Below are positions 36,401 to 48,660 of a stretch of DNA of 64,000 bases, in pieces (the first letter of the stretch is position 1; the number at the start of each line of letters is the position of its first letter). The notes below the pieces were generated by a model that saw nothing but the letters and a program-made list of their open reading frames with translations, was not told where the DNA came from and did no database searches. The stretch spans positions 67,465-131,464 of the forward strand of contig VWYX01001165.1 in NCBI GenBank assembly GCA_013396525.1, in the 5' to 3' direction. The position numbers and the translations under genes are program-made. Source of the DNA: Chaetorhynchus papuensis (taxonomy: Eukaryota > Chordata > Aves > Passeriformes > Rhipiduridae).

Positions 36401-38035
36401 TTTCATATTATTTTTTTACTCTATAACCAGGCTTGATAGTGAATATTGGGGTTAATGAGAGGAATTAAAGGGAGAATCATCTCCCAAACCCTTCTTGCTG
36501 CCTGGCTATGAACGACAATTCCCTCCACAGGAATATTTCCCTCAGTCATAATTAATAGATTCTCTTTTTCCTTGCTCATTGTGTTATTTTGGTGAAATCA
36601 GTGGGATTTTTACTGGGAATGCTGCAGGAAATCCCTCTGGATATTGGCAGTCTACAGCCAAATCCTTGAATGAGGGTGATGGTGCAGACCAGTGCAAGGG
36701 CTGGGGATCCTCTTTTCTTCCCTTTTTTAATCCAGGTGTGAACTTGGTGGTCTCACCTTGACCCTCCTGAGAAGATGAAGGTGAACCTGGAATGTTTCAG
36801 GCACTGAGGAACAGTTCATGGGGATAAGGAAATCCTGGGGAGAAAATAAACCAGAATTCCAAATGCTTCAGGAGGTGAATATCAGAAAGTGAATCTGATC
36901 CATTTTGCTTTTGCCTCCAAGTTTTGGGGTCAGTTTGGGTGCCACAAACCCTCCTTTCACCCCAGCTGGGCCTGGGGAGGTCCTGCTTGATTTGACTGGA
37001 ATTTATTGTGCTGTTTTCCAAAGGCTGACGTCTTCCAAGGAAATATTTACCCACAGCCATCGCTGACCTGTGGTGACTCAGTCAATCACAGGCTGGCAGG
37101 GAAAACCAACTTACACCCAGGGATTTGGGAGACAGAGTGCTCCCTCCTGGCTGCAGCCAATCCATCTCTGCTCCAGTGCAAGGGTCACTGTCGGAACACT
37201 GGACAACAGCATCTTCCCTCTTCCAGCTGGCCAACGTTTCCCCAGATTCCTTAGGAACAGCAAATACAAGGATACATAAAGAATCTATAACGCCACATTT
37301 GCGTTTTTTTCAAGCGTGGTTTTCTCCGTTAGGAGCGTGAAAACGAAGAGAAAATGTGAACTAAAGCAAATAACCCTCAGTGTGTTCTGAGGTTTGGCAA
37401 AGAGAGCCGAGGGAAGCTTCTTATCTGTGGCCATCCTCCTCCAAATCCCGGCTGTCTCCTCCGAGCACTGTGTTAAATACTGCAAAAATCCCCTCAAAAC
37501 TGATAAGGAAAATGTCAGTGGGATTTTTCCCCCCCCCCTTCCTGAAGTGGGATGTTCAGACAGGGATGTGATCCAGCCTGGAAGTGCTTGAGGGAAAGTA
37601 CTTAATGCACAAGCTTTGAAAGAAAACAGAATTACAGCGCGATCACTGCAGATTTCTTGTTCGGCTGTTGAAATCAGGAAGGAGCAAAGGAGTTTTCTTA
37701 TTGGAAGAGCTGGCAAAAGTAGGAGAAAATAAATAACCAGATAATCAAAATAACCAGAAGACTGAAAATTTTACTCAGTAACAAACATTAACTCTTAATA
37801 AAAATAATAATTTTAGAGAATCTTTCCATTATTTCTCCTATTGGAGGCAGGATAAGAGGGGATGTTTTCTCAGGACATATTTATGGATATTATGATTAAT
37901 CTTCATAAAGATTTGGACAATAAAATCACCTGGAGAACAAGGTTGAGCTTATAAGCTTCATATTATTACTTTAAAAATATCTACAAATGGGCTTCTGTGT
38001 TTTAACACCAGAAAATGAAGGAATAAAGAAAGCTG
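36401..38035. other. Non-coding DNA
   Basis: No gene is recognised. The 143-codon minus frame at 37285-37716 has no domain. A C9-C10 run lies near 37529-37538. AT-rich from 37.7 kb. Confidence 0.5.
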
Positions 38036-38074
38036 ATAGAATTATAGAATCCTTCAGGTTAGAAAAGCCCTCTC
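38036..38074 (-). mobile_element. CR1 LINE 3' terminus, very short
   Basis: The sequence tagaattatagaatccttc followed by aggttagaaaagccctct is the reverse complement of a CR1 3' end with its octamer repeats. Only about 40 bp is left, so the call is moderate. Confidence 0.6.
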
Positions 38075-39839
38075 TGACTGGAAAGGCAAGGCCAGATTTT
38101 TTTCCCCCATGAAGATTTTAATAACGATTTAAATTAAGATTTAATTACGAGGATGTCTTCCCTAAATATTTAGAATTGGAAGCCAGACTATTTTGGTAAG
38201 AGGTCATCAAGTAAATGATGAAATGAGATTAACAAGGGCATGAGAAGTGCAGTTATTGGGCAGGTAAAAGTTTTTTGGTCGGGGTAAGAGGTTTTCCTGG
38301 TGTTCCTAAAAATCTACGGCAAAAATACCTCCAGTTTACAGAAGATCTTGACTGCTGATGGTAAGGCTGAACTAAATATTTCATTTTGAAAGTTGTAAAG
38401 GTGCCTTGTTTGCACCCAATGGTTCATCCTGATCGAGGAAAAGGAAAATTCCAGGGAGATAAATTACAAACGGGGCATTTGTTGTGCCCTTTTTCCCTTT
38501 CCAAAGGACTTCACCCTCGTACAGGAGCATTATCCTGGGGAATAAGGTCTAAAAACTGAACTCAGATCTTTTTATTTCAATTGTTGGGTTTTCTGCTTTC
38601 TCCAAGCCCCAGCTGGCATCTCCACAGCCACCAGGACACTCAGTGCAAGCTGTGCCTGAGAACCAAGTCAGATCCCAGGGGAACTGGGAAAGCCCTGACT
38701 CAGAAAATCTCTGATTTTACTCCTTTTCTGAAAGAGAAGGCCCCAAAACTGCTCTCCTTCTGCTGGGCCAAGAAATGGGATAGCCCATGGACGCCTCTGG
38801 AGGCTGCAGGACCAGGTTCAAACTCATTTGGTTTCTGGAAATTCCGAGTGTTCCTTCCCAGGACACCTTCCCAGAGCCGGTTAATTGGGATCAGCACATC
38901 CATAACAGGAAATCACCGCCACGACTGGGATGTTTTCTTCAGATATTCCTGCAAGGCTGAGGTTTGTTCAGAATCTGGTTGTGCTGTGATGACCAGGAAG
39001 GGGCTGAGCTGCTCCCAGTTCCTCCTGTGATCCAGACTTATCTCTCTTCCCACCCAAAATCCTTGGGTTCTGCTTTAGTCCTGTTTAACACTGGGTTTGG
39101 GACTCTCCTAAAGGCATTGAGGGATTCACTACAGGGGAACTGGTCCAGTATCCCCAGAGCCATCCTCAGGACATGTTTGGGAGGCAGAAGATCCCTGGGA
39201 GTTGTTGGAGTAACTTGAGAGAAAATTGTGCTTTTTCTCTCTTAAGTTTCCTCTTGAGAAAAAGCCCAATTTTCAAGATTCTCTCAAAGCCCCGAGTTGA
39301 GGTGATTTTGGGGTGGGTCACAAAGGAAACTTTCCCCCATGGCACATCCCAAAGGTAACCCTGAGTGCTCAGAAGCCTCTGGCAGATGTGTTTATCCAAG
39401 CCCAGGCATGCAGAGCCTCCCTCCCGCTGCCCTCCGCGGGTTCCTCACACGGAGCTTTCTGCACGGCTTCCCTTCCTCGGAAACCTTTGGGATAAAAAGC
39501 CTCCCCAGCATTTTTTTACCCCTCTTCTTTCATTTTTTCCCCCTTCCTCCACCAGGCTTTTTGGGGCTTTATCTCAGTGCTGGGGCTGTGCCTGCTGAGG
39601 CCTCTCAGAAGGCTCTTTCTGGCCCACGTTCCCGTTGGTTCAAACACGTCCCTGCCCAGCCTTTGAGCTGAAGGCGGAGATGAAGTCAACAAGTCAAACA
39701 TGAAAATAAATAAAGCTCCAGTTCAAACAAACCACTTGCCTCGGTAAATAGCTCCTGGCCCCTTTTCAGGGCTGGCCAGCAAATCATCGGGGCTATCTTG
39801 TTTTCCAACAGCTCGAAGGCCTTCAAAGCTTACCTTGTT
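38075..39839. other. Non-coding DNA
   Basis: No gene is recognised. Open frames of 149 codons (38581-39030, plus) and 110 codons (39339-39671, plus) show no known domain. Confidence 0.5.
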
Positions 39840-40200
39840 TTGGAGCACTTAATTCAGCTCGCGGAGAAGTGCCTCAGATATGGTCGTGTATCGATGATTC
39901 ATGATGGCTCTGCTGCAAAATGAAAGCTGAGGAGCCTAATCAATAAAATAATTGAGTCGCTTTGAACTGGTTCCAGGTCAATTTTTCTTGGCAATTTTTG
40001 CACTTCCTGAATTATACCGGCCCAAACCATGAATAATGATCTAAAATTACACAATATACAGAAACCAGCTGTTAGATAGACTCGGGCAGGGTGATGTCAT
40101 TGGGCTACTTCTAATCTGGAGCCTTGGATGTTGCCAGTGATGATGTCACGGGCTTGGCAACCCACGGCTTGAGTTGGTTAAGCACGAGCAGCAATGTGAT
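39840..40200. promoter_or_regulatory. Candidate conserved non-coding element
   Basis: Complex, repeat-free sequence with atcgat, gattcatgatgg, cctaatcaataaaataattgag and gaataatgatctaaaatt, all homeodomain or Onecut-like cores in about 200 bp. Function is inferred only from motif density. Confidence 0.28.
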
Positions 40201-41514
40201 TTTCCCCTGGTTTTTATGGAAAGAATTGACTCTTGCTCATTATCTCCGGGAGAAATGGAAGGGATGTGGGCTTGCATAATTTATCCTACCTGGAAGAGGG
40301 TGTAAATGGAACCAGAATCCACTGAGAACCAGCTCATCGAGAACCCAGAGCCAAAATGTTTTGGGCTTGCCCGATTTTCTCCCTCCCAGATCCCATCCCG
40401 AGCTCCCAGGCCCTCAAACCAGCTGGGTTTAACTGGCCAGCCTGGTGAGGTGTTTCAGAGCAGCCAGATGTGTCCAGGAGCAGCTGCCAGTTCCAGATGG
40501 GCCCTGGACTCTCTGGTTTAATTCCAGTGAAAGCTCCATCAGGCCTCGTAGGCTGGATCGAGTCCAGCCCTGCTGAGGATAACAGCAAAATTCCATATAT
40601 TGCGAATGCCGTGAGCATTCTGGGTTGGAATTCTTTCCCCATCCCAGTGATAAAACAGGGTGAGCTGGAGCAAAGCTTATCTGCCAGGAGTTCTGGCTGT
40701 CAATATCCACTGGGTTTTGTTTCAAGGATGGATTAGGGGCTTCCATAGGGTGCAGAATCTTGGAATAACTTGTCCATGGAGCAGCTCGGCCTGGTCTCTA
40801 AAACTTTTTTAGGGACTGAAGGCTGAAGTTTTCTGTCCCTTCCAACTGTCGGTTGTTACCACCTTGACCTGTTGGGAATGTGTTTATTCCAAATGTTCTT
40901 CCTTCCTGAAGGGTGTCTCTCACCACCCACCTGGGCTTGGTCAAACAACAATGAATAAAAATTCAGTATTTTTGTCTCATCTTTGCTGCGATTAAACAGA
41001 AACCCAACTTCTTTGTGACTTCTAGGAGGGGCCACTTTAATTTTCAGAACATAAAGAACCATTAGTGGGTGGTGTTTCACAAAGCCTCCCAAGCCAGGCT
41101 TGAAAAGATCTGAGTTTCATTTAAACTTTGTATAAAATTTCACCTAATTCCTGCTTGTTTATCAGGATGTGTAATTTAATTGCTCTAAGTGACTGAAAAT
41201 GTATTTCTAGTTGGATGGAAATCTGTAAACAATCTGGAAGTTTCTTATTTTAACATCGTTTTCATTCTGCCTTCAGGGCTTCGTGAGATAATCAAATGTT
41301 AGTTTTTCTTTCTCAGTGCAGTAGTCCCGTGCACATCGCTCGACAGGAAAATTCAGCCACGGAATTCCAAAGTTCAGCTTTTAAACCTGAAGCAGCCACT
41401 TCTGACTTGCAAGGGCAGCTTCGCATCAGCTCAAACACAATAAATTGCCCCACAGAAAATGCTGGTTTTTAGTGAGGGAAAAAAAAATCTGAAAGTGTTT
41501 TTGAATAGGTTGAC
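40201..41514. other. Non-coding DNA
   Basis: Nothing supportable is visible; overlapping frames of 88-105 codons occur at 40.3-40.75 kb. Confidence 0.5.
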
Positions 41515-41572
41515 TCAGAAATCGTGGAATCGTTTAGTTGGAAAAGACCTCTAAGATTGAGTCAAATTGCTC
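41515..41572 (-). mobile_element. CR1 LINE 3' terminus, short
   Basis: The sequence atcgtggaatcgtttagttgg is followed by aaaagacctctaagatt, the antisense form of a CR1 3' end. Decayed after about 55 bp. Confidence 0.75.
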
Positions 41573-42509
41573 AAAATTCAAACAAAAATGAGTGCAAAAT
41601 CCTGTGTGCAACAGCCAGAACGAGGAGATTTTGGAAATCTCTCTCTTTTCTGTTTGCTCTGTCAAAACCTTCTGTATTTCAGCCCTTTCAAGCACAAAAA
41701 AAGGCTCACAGGCCATAAAAACACATCATTTAATATGTAACAAATATAAATTTAATCAGTTTTGTGTGCAGACAGATTCTGTCCTCTGAGATGGAAAACG
41801 GTAGAACATGTGAGGGATTTTTGCTGTGTTTTAAAGCAGCAATTTTGGTGAGGTGAAAATCCAAACTGATCTCCTGATGCTACATCGAGGAATCTATAAT
41901 GGAGATACCTCCAAATCAGCCCTTAATTACAGCTGACCGGTATTTCCCATTTCCAAAGGCAAGGAAGAATTAAAAAGGTCACTCTTGGACCAGAGAAAAA
42001 AAAAACGCAGGGTTGTGCCTTCTCCCCTGAAGGAATCAAGATTTGGAATTTCTCAGCCAGCTCCGGAGTAAAATTCCCTATTTTTGAGCTCCTGCTAAAG
42101 CCCAGGAGCACCCAAGCCCCGGGCTGGCCACTGAATCGAGGCTTTTGTTAAAGTCCAGTTGATGGAAATCTCTGCTCCCACTGCCCCGTGTGCTCCATCA
42201 CCACGGCAACAGCAGAGCTGATGCCTGCCCGGTGTTTTCCTTGGCAATCCATCAAAGGAGTCGGGAACGTGCGAGCTTTGGGGCAGGAGAGGCGGCCTGG
42301 GCTGCCACGGATCCGGGGGACTTTGGTTTGGGAAGTACCAGCCTTGGGCACGGAGGGTTTTGTCTCCTTTCTGTGATATTCCAGCAGGCAGGAGTTCCAG
42401 AACGGTGTTTGCCATGAATCCTGTAAAAAAAAAAAAGAGGGATTTTCTGCTTCGTTGTTAACCTGAACACTGAAAAATGCTTGGAAAAAAAAATCCTGGG
42501 GTTTGCTTC
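41573..42509. other. Non-coding DNA
   Basis: No gene is recognised. A runs lie at about 41995-42004 and 42426-42436. Overlapping frames of 97-106 codons occur on the minus strand at 42.1-42.5 kb. Confidence 0.5.
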
Positions 42510-43048
42510 TAGAGCCGCCCAGAGATCACACTCCCTGATTTCCACCCAGTTCCTATCAAGGGATCAGTGCAGGGAATCCCACTGATATAAATCCCCAGGA
42601 GTATTCTTTCCAGAGCCTAAAGTCCCTGATTTCCACCCAATTCCTATCAAAGGATCAGTGCAGGGAATCCCACTGATATAAACCCCAAAGGATTTTTCTT
42701 CCAGAGCTCAAAGTCCCTGATTTCCACCCAATTCTTGTCAAAGGATCAGTGCAGGGAATCCCACTGATATAAACCCCAAAGGATTTTTCTTTCCAGAGCT
42801 TAAAGTCCCCGATTTCCACCCAATTCCTATCAAGGGATCAGTGCAGGGAATCCCACTGATATAAACCCCAAAGGATTTTTCTTTCCAGAGCTTAAAGTCC
42901 CTGATTTCCACCCAATTCCTATCAAGGGATCAGTGCAGGGAATCCCACTGATATAAACCCCAAAGGATTTTTCTTTCCAGAGCTTAAAGTCCCCGATTTC
43001 CACCCAATTCCTATCAAAGGGAATCCCACTGATACAGACCCCAGGGGC
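42510..43048. repeat. 91/92-bp minisatellite, about 5.7 copies
   Basis: The anchor gatttccaccca recurs at 42537, 42628, 42719, 42811, 42903 and 42995 (periods 91, 91, 92, 92, 92). The unit includes 'ggatcagtgcagggaatccc' and actgatataaaccccaaagg. The last copy lost about 14 bp, fusing caaa to gggaatccc. The later copies are nearly identical, indicating recent expansion. Confidence 0.95.
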
Positions 43049-43640
43049 TCTGGAATAACAAACCCCATCCAGCACCTTTTGAATCCAAGGAAATTCTGAG
43101 AAAATAAAATGTTTACAAACCAATTTTCCCGGATATTCCCACCTTTACAGGTTGCTTTGGCTTGGATGAGATTAATGGGAAGGATTCTTCCATGATTTCC
43201 ATTGAAACAACCAAGCTGTGCCAAGGGTTTTGTGTTCCACCCCCAATGGAATCAGATTGGAAAAGGACCTGGATTAGGGAGGAAGCCCAGATTTGTTGTT
43301 TTAAAGTCAGGTAAATTTGAAATTCCTGCTTTAACAGCAATAGAATAACAAATTCCTTGCAAAAATCCATATATTTTAGGGGTACTGACAAGTTATTTAG
43401 GCCCCAAATTGAAGTTTTCTAAAATGAAAAGAGAGAAGAAAAATTGGGTTATTTACTAGGTAAAATTGTGACTTTTATCAAATATTTAAACTCACATTCT
43501 ACAGCAGCTTCTCCTTCACTCACTCACGAGTGGATAAACTGAATTTGTTCAGTGGGGTTGCTCAGGTAGGTGAAGTTGGGAATTTATATATTCAGCCCCA
43601 ATGTTTCAGTGCTAAGCAGGAGGGGATTTGATCCCAAAAA
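43049..43640. other. Non-coding DNA
   Basis: AT-rich unique sequence. No gene signal is visible. Confidence 0.5.
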
Positions 43641-43860
43641 GCGTGTTAACAAATAATAATTCAGAATCTATTGCGAATAATCATTCAGAATGTCAGGCTG
43701 CTGGATACTTCTGAATGCTGTAATTTGCATAACGCTGATGTCCTCAGCACCGAGGGGTTGAAATGCTGCCAATAATCAGATATTGATGAATTAAAACAAC
43801 CCCCTCCTCCTCTGCAAAGCAAAGATCATTTCACTCTATTCCTCCTAATAAAGACAGCAC
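43641..43860. promoter_or_regulatory. Candidate POU/SOX-type regulatory block
   Basis: The octamer ATTTGCAT lies at 43723-43730. Read on the other strand with its flank (43723-43737) it gives CAGCGTTATGCAAAT, 13 of 15 matches to the known SOX-OCT composite site. CATTCAGAA at 43682-43690 is inverted as TTCTGAATG at 43709-43717, and ATTCAGAA also occurs at 43659. No repeat family is seen. Activity is inferred. Confidence 0.3.
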
Positions 43861-45215
43861 CGTTATTCCCTTTTTTTTTTTTTCTCCCCCCTTTCCTCTT
43901 TTCAAAGAGATTTCGATGCTCTTGGTTTCTACCACCCAGAAAAAAACGGGCCAAAACGCTCATCTTAATTTCCCTCGTCGGGAGGAGGGGAGACAAATCT
44001 CCATCTCGAAATCTGCAGCCCATTCGGGACTTCAAATGCTTCACTTATCTGGTATTGTAAACTCGGGGCTGTGGAGTAATACTCGCCAGACAAGTCATAA
44101 ATCATGAGCAGAGACAGGTGCAATAAATACCGGTGTCAAAAAGTTACAAAGTAAAATTATATTGTTTTGACAAGATGTCCAGATGCGTTGACAACGGAGC
44201 AAGTAAATGGGCTCGCTCTGAGAGGGCTGAATTAGCGCAGGGGAGGCGGAGGGAGGGAGGAAAAACCCAAAAAGACCCAAGAAAAATAACCCAAAAGCTT
44301 AAGGGCTTATCAGGAGAACGATGTAACTACTGCAAAACACCTACGAGCACATTCATTTTCTGGGGGATTCTTCCTCTCCTTTCCCCAGCGTTCAATCGAG
44401 GGCATCTCTGAAAAAAACCCGAACATTTTTGGGGTTTTCTTTGCTATTTTAGGGCAAATAGTGATTGACAAGGAATAATTCTCTTTTTTGCACTGCATCA
44501 CATCCACTTAGAAGCTCCCTGACTGTGTTTTCCTGTCGTTGCAGCAGCGTTGGAGCAGCTTTAATGTGTTTCGTGTTCCTGCTTCTCCTCACACGAGGTT
44601 TTTATATAAAAAAAATCTGGGGCAGGAAGCCCAATTCAGCTCTTCCCCTCCACTGGAGAGTTCCGACATGTGATTAAACTTCTTTCTGAGCAGATTTAAA
44701 TTTTATGTTAAACGTGGGGCTTCTGCTGTTTTCTGAATCAGGCCAGAAGGTTCAGCAATTTCCAGTTGCAAATTCTGAGCAATTTGTCAAAGATCAGGGA
44801 GATCTTTAACCCAACCCAACTTTGAACCCAACCAATTTCCCCAGCCACAAGCCCACCCCTAATTCCTTGTTTGTACACAATCCTTCAGGATTCTGGATTT
44901 ATTTTTCACTTCCATGTATTTGGTTGAACCCTTTTGTGATGTTTCCAACAGAATATTCTTGCTGAATTCCAGTTTTGGAATTAACCGCGGGACGTGCTTG
45001 GATTTTTTTTTTTTTTTTTTTTTTGCTGTCTGGATTTTAAATCCTCAGGAGCTGAATTCTGTTTGGGGAAGGGATGAGCACTGGAAGTCTTCCCTGTAGT
45101 GTGATAATGAGTGGAAATAATTCAGGGATACCTCAATAAATGATATTAGAATGCGTTTTATCACTGATCCAACAGAGCCAGCCCTCCTCAGAAGTTTGGT
45201 GCTTTAAACCAGGGG
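43861..45215. other. Non-coding DNA with a T22 run
   Basis: Unique sequence, including an AT-rich complex stretch at about 44100-44310. A run of 22 T lies at 45003-45024. No coding gene is recognised. Confidence 0.5.
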
Positions 45216-45352
45216 ATTAATGGAATTATTTGGGCTGGAATGGACCTTAAAACTCCATTTTTTCCTTAAAACTCCTTTTTTTCTCTGCTATGGGCAGAGA
45301 CATCTTCCACTATCCCAGGTTGCTCCAAGCTGGCCTTGGACCTCCAGGGATC
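45216..45352 (-). mobile_element. CR1 LINE 3' end, antisense, disrupted
   Basis: The sequence 'attatttgggctggaatgga' plus ccttaaaactcc starts it. An insertion duplicating ccttaaaactcc follows, then atgggcagagacatcttccac, atcccaggttgctccaagc and ggccttggac. The order is that of the antisense CR1 3' region. Confidence 0.82.
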
Positions 45353-46371
45353 TTTTCAGCAGCACAGTTAATCTTTGCTCCATTCCCATGCCTCCACAAC
45401 TTCCCAAACTGAGCCCTCTTCCCTGACAAATTCCAGCAGCACAATCTCAACATGGAAAGAAATCTGGGAATTTCTGCTCAGGTGGAACTTTCACGCTGTT
45501 GAGGAGAAAGTCGGGCGATGCTTTTGGCTCCCAGACGAGGCTGCTCCGTGGATTCTGTTGGATTTGGAGCTTTGGGCTGCCAGGCCAGACATCAGCACCC
45601 TGTAAAAAAACCCAATATGTTTCTGTTGAAAGGAATGTGCTACCATAAATGAAGGCACTTGAAGGTCAAAGGTCACCGGGAGTAATTAGCCCAGGCCATT
45701 AAAGGAAGAATAAAAATCATGTTTTACAAGCTGATAGAAAAGAAAGTTGAAAATATGCCTTGGAGAGGGGAAAAAAAAAAAACCAACAAAAATGCAGCAG
45801 CACATGGTGGGGTGAGTGTTGTTCATGTGCAGTGGGGACATGCTCACAAATATTTTCTTTATGAAAATCTGCTCCTGGCCCACTCTGAACACGTGTTCCA
45901 GCGAAAATTTGGGGGAAAAGTCAATTCTCCTGTGCTGTGTATAATGTTTTAAAAGCTACCTTTAAATTGCTCGAGCCTTTTTATCATCACGTTATCTCCT
46001 CCCTCCATCTTAAAACCCGTTTGACGTTGGAAAAATACACAGAGTTTGACAGCCGGGCCGAAGTGAAATCCGAAGATATCCTTGGAAAATGTTGGAAAAT
46101 GTTGGAAAATCTCTCTGGGGAGAGCGGCAGGGACGTTGTGTGAGCACAAACAAGCCCAAAGGCCAGGCAGCCCCTGGCCCAGGAACCTGATGGATGAGTG
46201 ACCCATTAAAGGCTCTCCTGGGGCTCCACCACGGCCCATTTTGCTTAAATGAAATCAAATCTGTTCCAGGCTGTGCAGGCAACGCTGAAGTTGCTGAATT
46301 GGGTGAAATGGGGAGAGATTTTTAGCACAAGTTGGAGAAAAATCCAGATCTCGGTTCCACACTGTCAGGAG
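45353..46371. other. Non-coding DNA
   Basis: No gene is recognised. A short repeat ggaaaatgtt occurs three times at 46083-46112. An A-rich run lies at about 45770-45781. Confidence 0.5.
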
Positions 46372-46561
46372 TGCCTTAAGAGGGCACCTAAAACCAGAGA
46401 CCAGACGAGAGTAAGGGAATAAAGGTCGGTATTTATTGGAAAGGCCTTCAAAGGTACATGATCTCCCTTCACCAGGGATTCCTCCACGATCAGATATTTC
46501 CAGAACTGTGTCTCCACTTTGAGCTGCTCCATCCTGCATTCTCAGTCTTGGTTTTAAAGCA
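46372..46561 (-). mobile_element. LTR-like element, short copy
   Basis: 46372-46456 matches 50059-50144: tgccttaagagg, cacctaaaa, cagagaccag, gggaataaaggt and 'atttattggaaaggccttca'. It ends ttttaaagca at 46552-46561, an imperfect inverse of the start. Beyond the shared terminal part the two copies differ. Minus orientation is inferred from AATAAA close to that end. No target duplication is clear. Confidence 0.55.
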
Positions 46562-46570
46562 GGGAAACCC

Positions 46571-46612
46571 TTTTTTTGCCTCTTTTTTTGCCTCTTTTTT
46601 TGCCTCTTTTTT
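46571..46612. repeat. 12-bp tandem repeat, 3.5 copies
   Basis: The unit tttttttgcctc is repeated at 46571, 46583 and 46595 with a partial fourth copy, just beyond the LTR-like piece. Confidence 0.9.
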
Positions 46613-47270
46613 CCCCACTTTTACCTCCGGTGCTCTGCGTGACCCCCTGGCCCCACTTCACCTCTATCACCCCTTTTTCCTGGGGGTTCTCCCAACCTCC
46701 CACACATCCCTTTGGAAGCCGCATCCCCAAGCCTGCAATTCCCCACAGGACACTTAGACATTTGCTTTTAATCCGGGCCCCGAGTTTGTAATGAATTCTG
46801 TAAACATAATCACGAGGCCTTTCCTAAAGGGAAGCCCTCTCATATCCCAGCCATTTTTGCTGACACTTTTGACTCTGGGCTTGATCTTTGCCCAGGTTGC
46901 CAAATAAAAAGGGCAGAGGGCAGAGTTCAAAAGCGGCCGTTTACCCCTCGGATTATTGAAAATCAAAACCCAGCGGAAACGCCGCGGAGGAACGGGGAGG
47001 AAACTCCTGCCCCCCCTGCTCCCCCAGGAAGGATGTCATTATATTGTTTTCTAAGGTTAGGTCTGTTTATAGAAATAAACACTTGAGTGAAAACAGGCAT
47101 GAAATGCTAGAAAGGCAGAAATGCACGGGGGCTGCTCCAGCACCGCAGCCACGGCTCGGGACAAGAAATTCCCCGAGTTCAAGCCCCTCTTCTCCACCAA
47201 AATCTCTTTTTGTGCTCATAATTTATTGATGATCTACCTGGGCACTGATAGAGACGCTCGTGTTGGTCTT
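46613..47270. other. Non-coding DNA
   Basis: Nothing supportable is visible; short frames only. Confidence 0.5.
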
Positions 47271-47490
47271 TGAGGATGCTTAATATGAGATAAAATAATT
47301 TTAAATCCATTTTTCATTCAGCATCTCTGTCACCACAAGGCCCTGCACGCAATAAGACAATTCCCATGTCCTCTTTGCAGACCTAATTATCCCGTGCAGA
47401 TTTTAATGATCCTATATCAGTAATTAGTGTTATCAGCTCCCATTGAAGGCATCTGAAGAGACGCTTTCTGAATTACAGCTGTCCCAAGAT
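47271..47490. promoter_or_regulatory. Candidate conserved non-coding element
   Basis: Repeat-free complex sequence holding cctaattatcccg, tttaatgatcc, cagtaattagtgttatcagc and agatagatcataaag: clustered homeodomain and GATA-like cores. No frame over 90 codons covers it. Confidence 0.3.
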
Positions 47491-48299
47491 AGATCATAAA
47501 GGTGAATTTATGCTCCCAAACCACATTTCCCTGCTCAGTTTGAGCTCCAGCTTCTCCGAGCACACTTTTACATCTTCACCCTTGACTGGGAATAGCTGGA
47601 AGCCCCCAGAATGCATCTCAGAGGCTTTCATGATTCTCCAGATGATATTTGAGCAGTTCTGATCTTCACATCTCCAATTTATTATTTTTCACTGCGTTAT
47701 TCCCCTCATTCCCACTTGTCCCAGTTCCATTCACTTGCTGCTTATTGACCAACACAAAGTTAACTTTTTCGCAATTTTTGAATTTAATTGATCTTCCAAC
47801 AACTTCCTGATTTTTTCCCTTTCTCTTCCTTCCTTTCCACGTGACTTCTTTCCCTCCTTTTTCACACCCGTGATCTGCAGCCACCACTTTGGATTCCTGG
47901 CATTTCCCATCCCATTTCAGCAGCGCTCCACTCTCCTCATGCTCGTGTTTTTCACTCTGGGTATTGCTCCCACCTCTCTTCCTGTTCATACTCAGAAGTA
48001 GGAATAGGATGAATAATTCCAAGTGGACAATAAACCAAAAAAAAAACCAAAAAACCCAAACCCTGGCATTGCGTAGAAACAGGAGCGTGTGGGGGAGTCC
48101 ATAAATCATTCTTCCTGCCACATCTGTTTTTATTTTGAAGTTTATCAGCGCGCTCGGTCGCAACGGGGATTTTTGGGGATAGGGGAAGGAGGAGGAGGGC
48201 CCCGCTGCAATATTAATCTCCCAAAGTGCCTTCCAGAACATCAGAGAACGGGGTGGGGGAAAGAAAGGCTTTTAGCTGCTCTCTGCTTTTCCTTCCTCA
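47491..48299. other. Non-coding DNA; long minus-strand open frame rejected
   Basis: Much of the segment is T/C-rich. A 191-codon minus frame at 47666-48241 exists, but its apparent membrane stretch comes from an A/C-rich tract on the plus strand (about 48033-48062) and the rest is Lys/Asn/Gly-rich without a domain. Confidence 0.45.
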
Positions 48300-48660
48300 G
48301 GGCTGCAGATAAAGCTTGGCTGCCCACGGCGAGCGGGGCTGAAAAGGGCGATTCATGAATCGCGTTATCAGCGCTCCGCAGGGACAGCCCCGCGCTCCTC
48401 GCGGGGACCTGGGGCGGGTGGCAGATAAGACAAGCCCCCAAACTGATACCTGGCCAGACAAAAACGGGCTCTGCCCCCCTCTGCCTGCCCCGCGGGGAGC
48501 GTGTGTGGGCATCTTGAGAGAGACACTGGCAGCGATAAGGTCCGCTCTGTTCGAGGAGCGAGGGAAGGGGGCACAGATATCCGGCTTCCCCCTTTCCCAG
48601 AGCTCGGAATAACCTCGTGGCTCCCCTCGCCTCTGATACAGCTGAGCTTTGCTTGACATC
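48300..48660. promoter_or_regulatory. CpG-island-like block with GATA motifs
   Basis: By hand count about 25 CpG occur in 360 bp with G+C near 60%, an observed/expected ratio near 0.75. GATA cores: AGATAA at 48307 and 48423, TTATCA at 48365, CGATAA at 48533, and another CGATAA at 48683 just outside. CCCCGCG at 48388-48394 and CGCGGGG at 48400-48406 form a 7-bp hairpin with a 5-nt loop. It may be an enhancer or promoter; no transcript start is visible. Confidence 0.4.

Noticed and set aside
47666..48241. 191-codon open frame, minus strand, with an apparent membrane segment
   Set aside because: The hydrophobic stretch is a translation of an A-rich low-complexity tract. About one open frame of this size is expected by chance in 64 kb.
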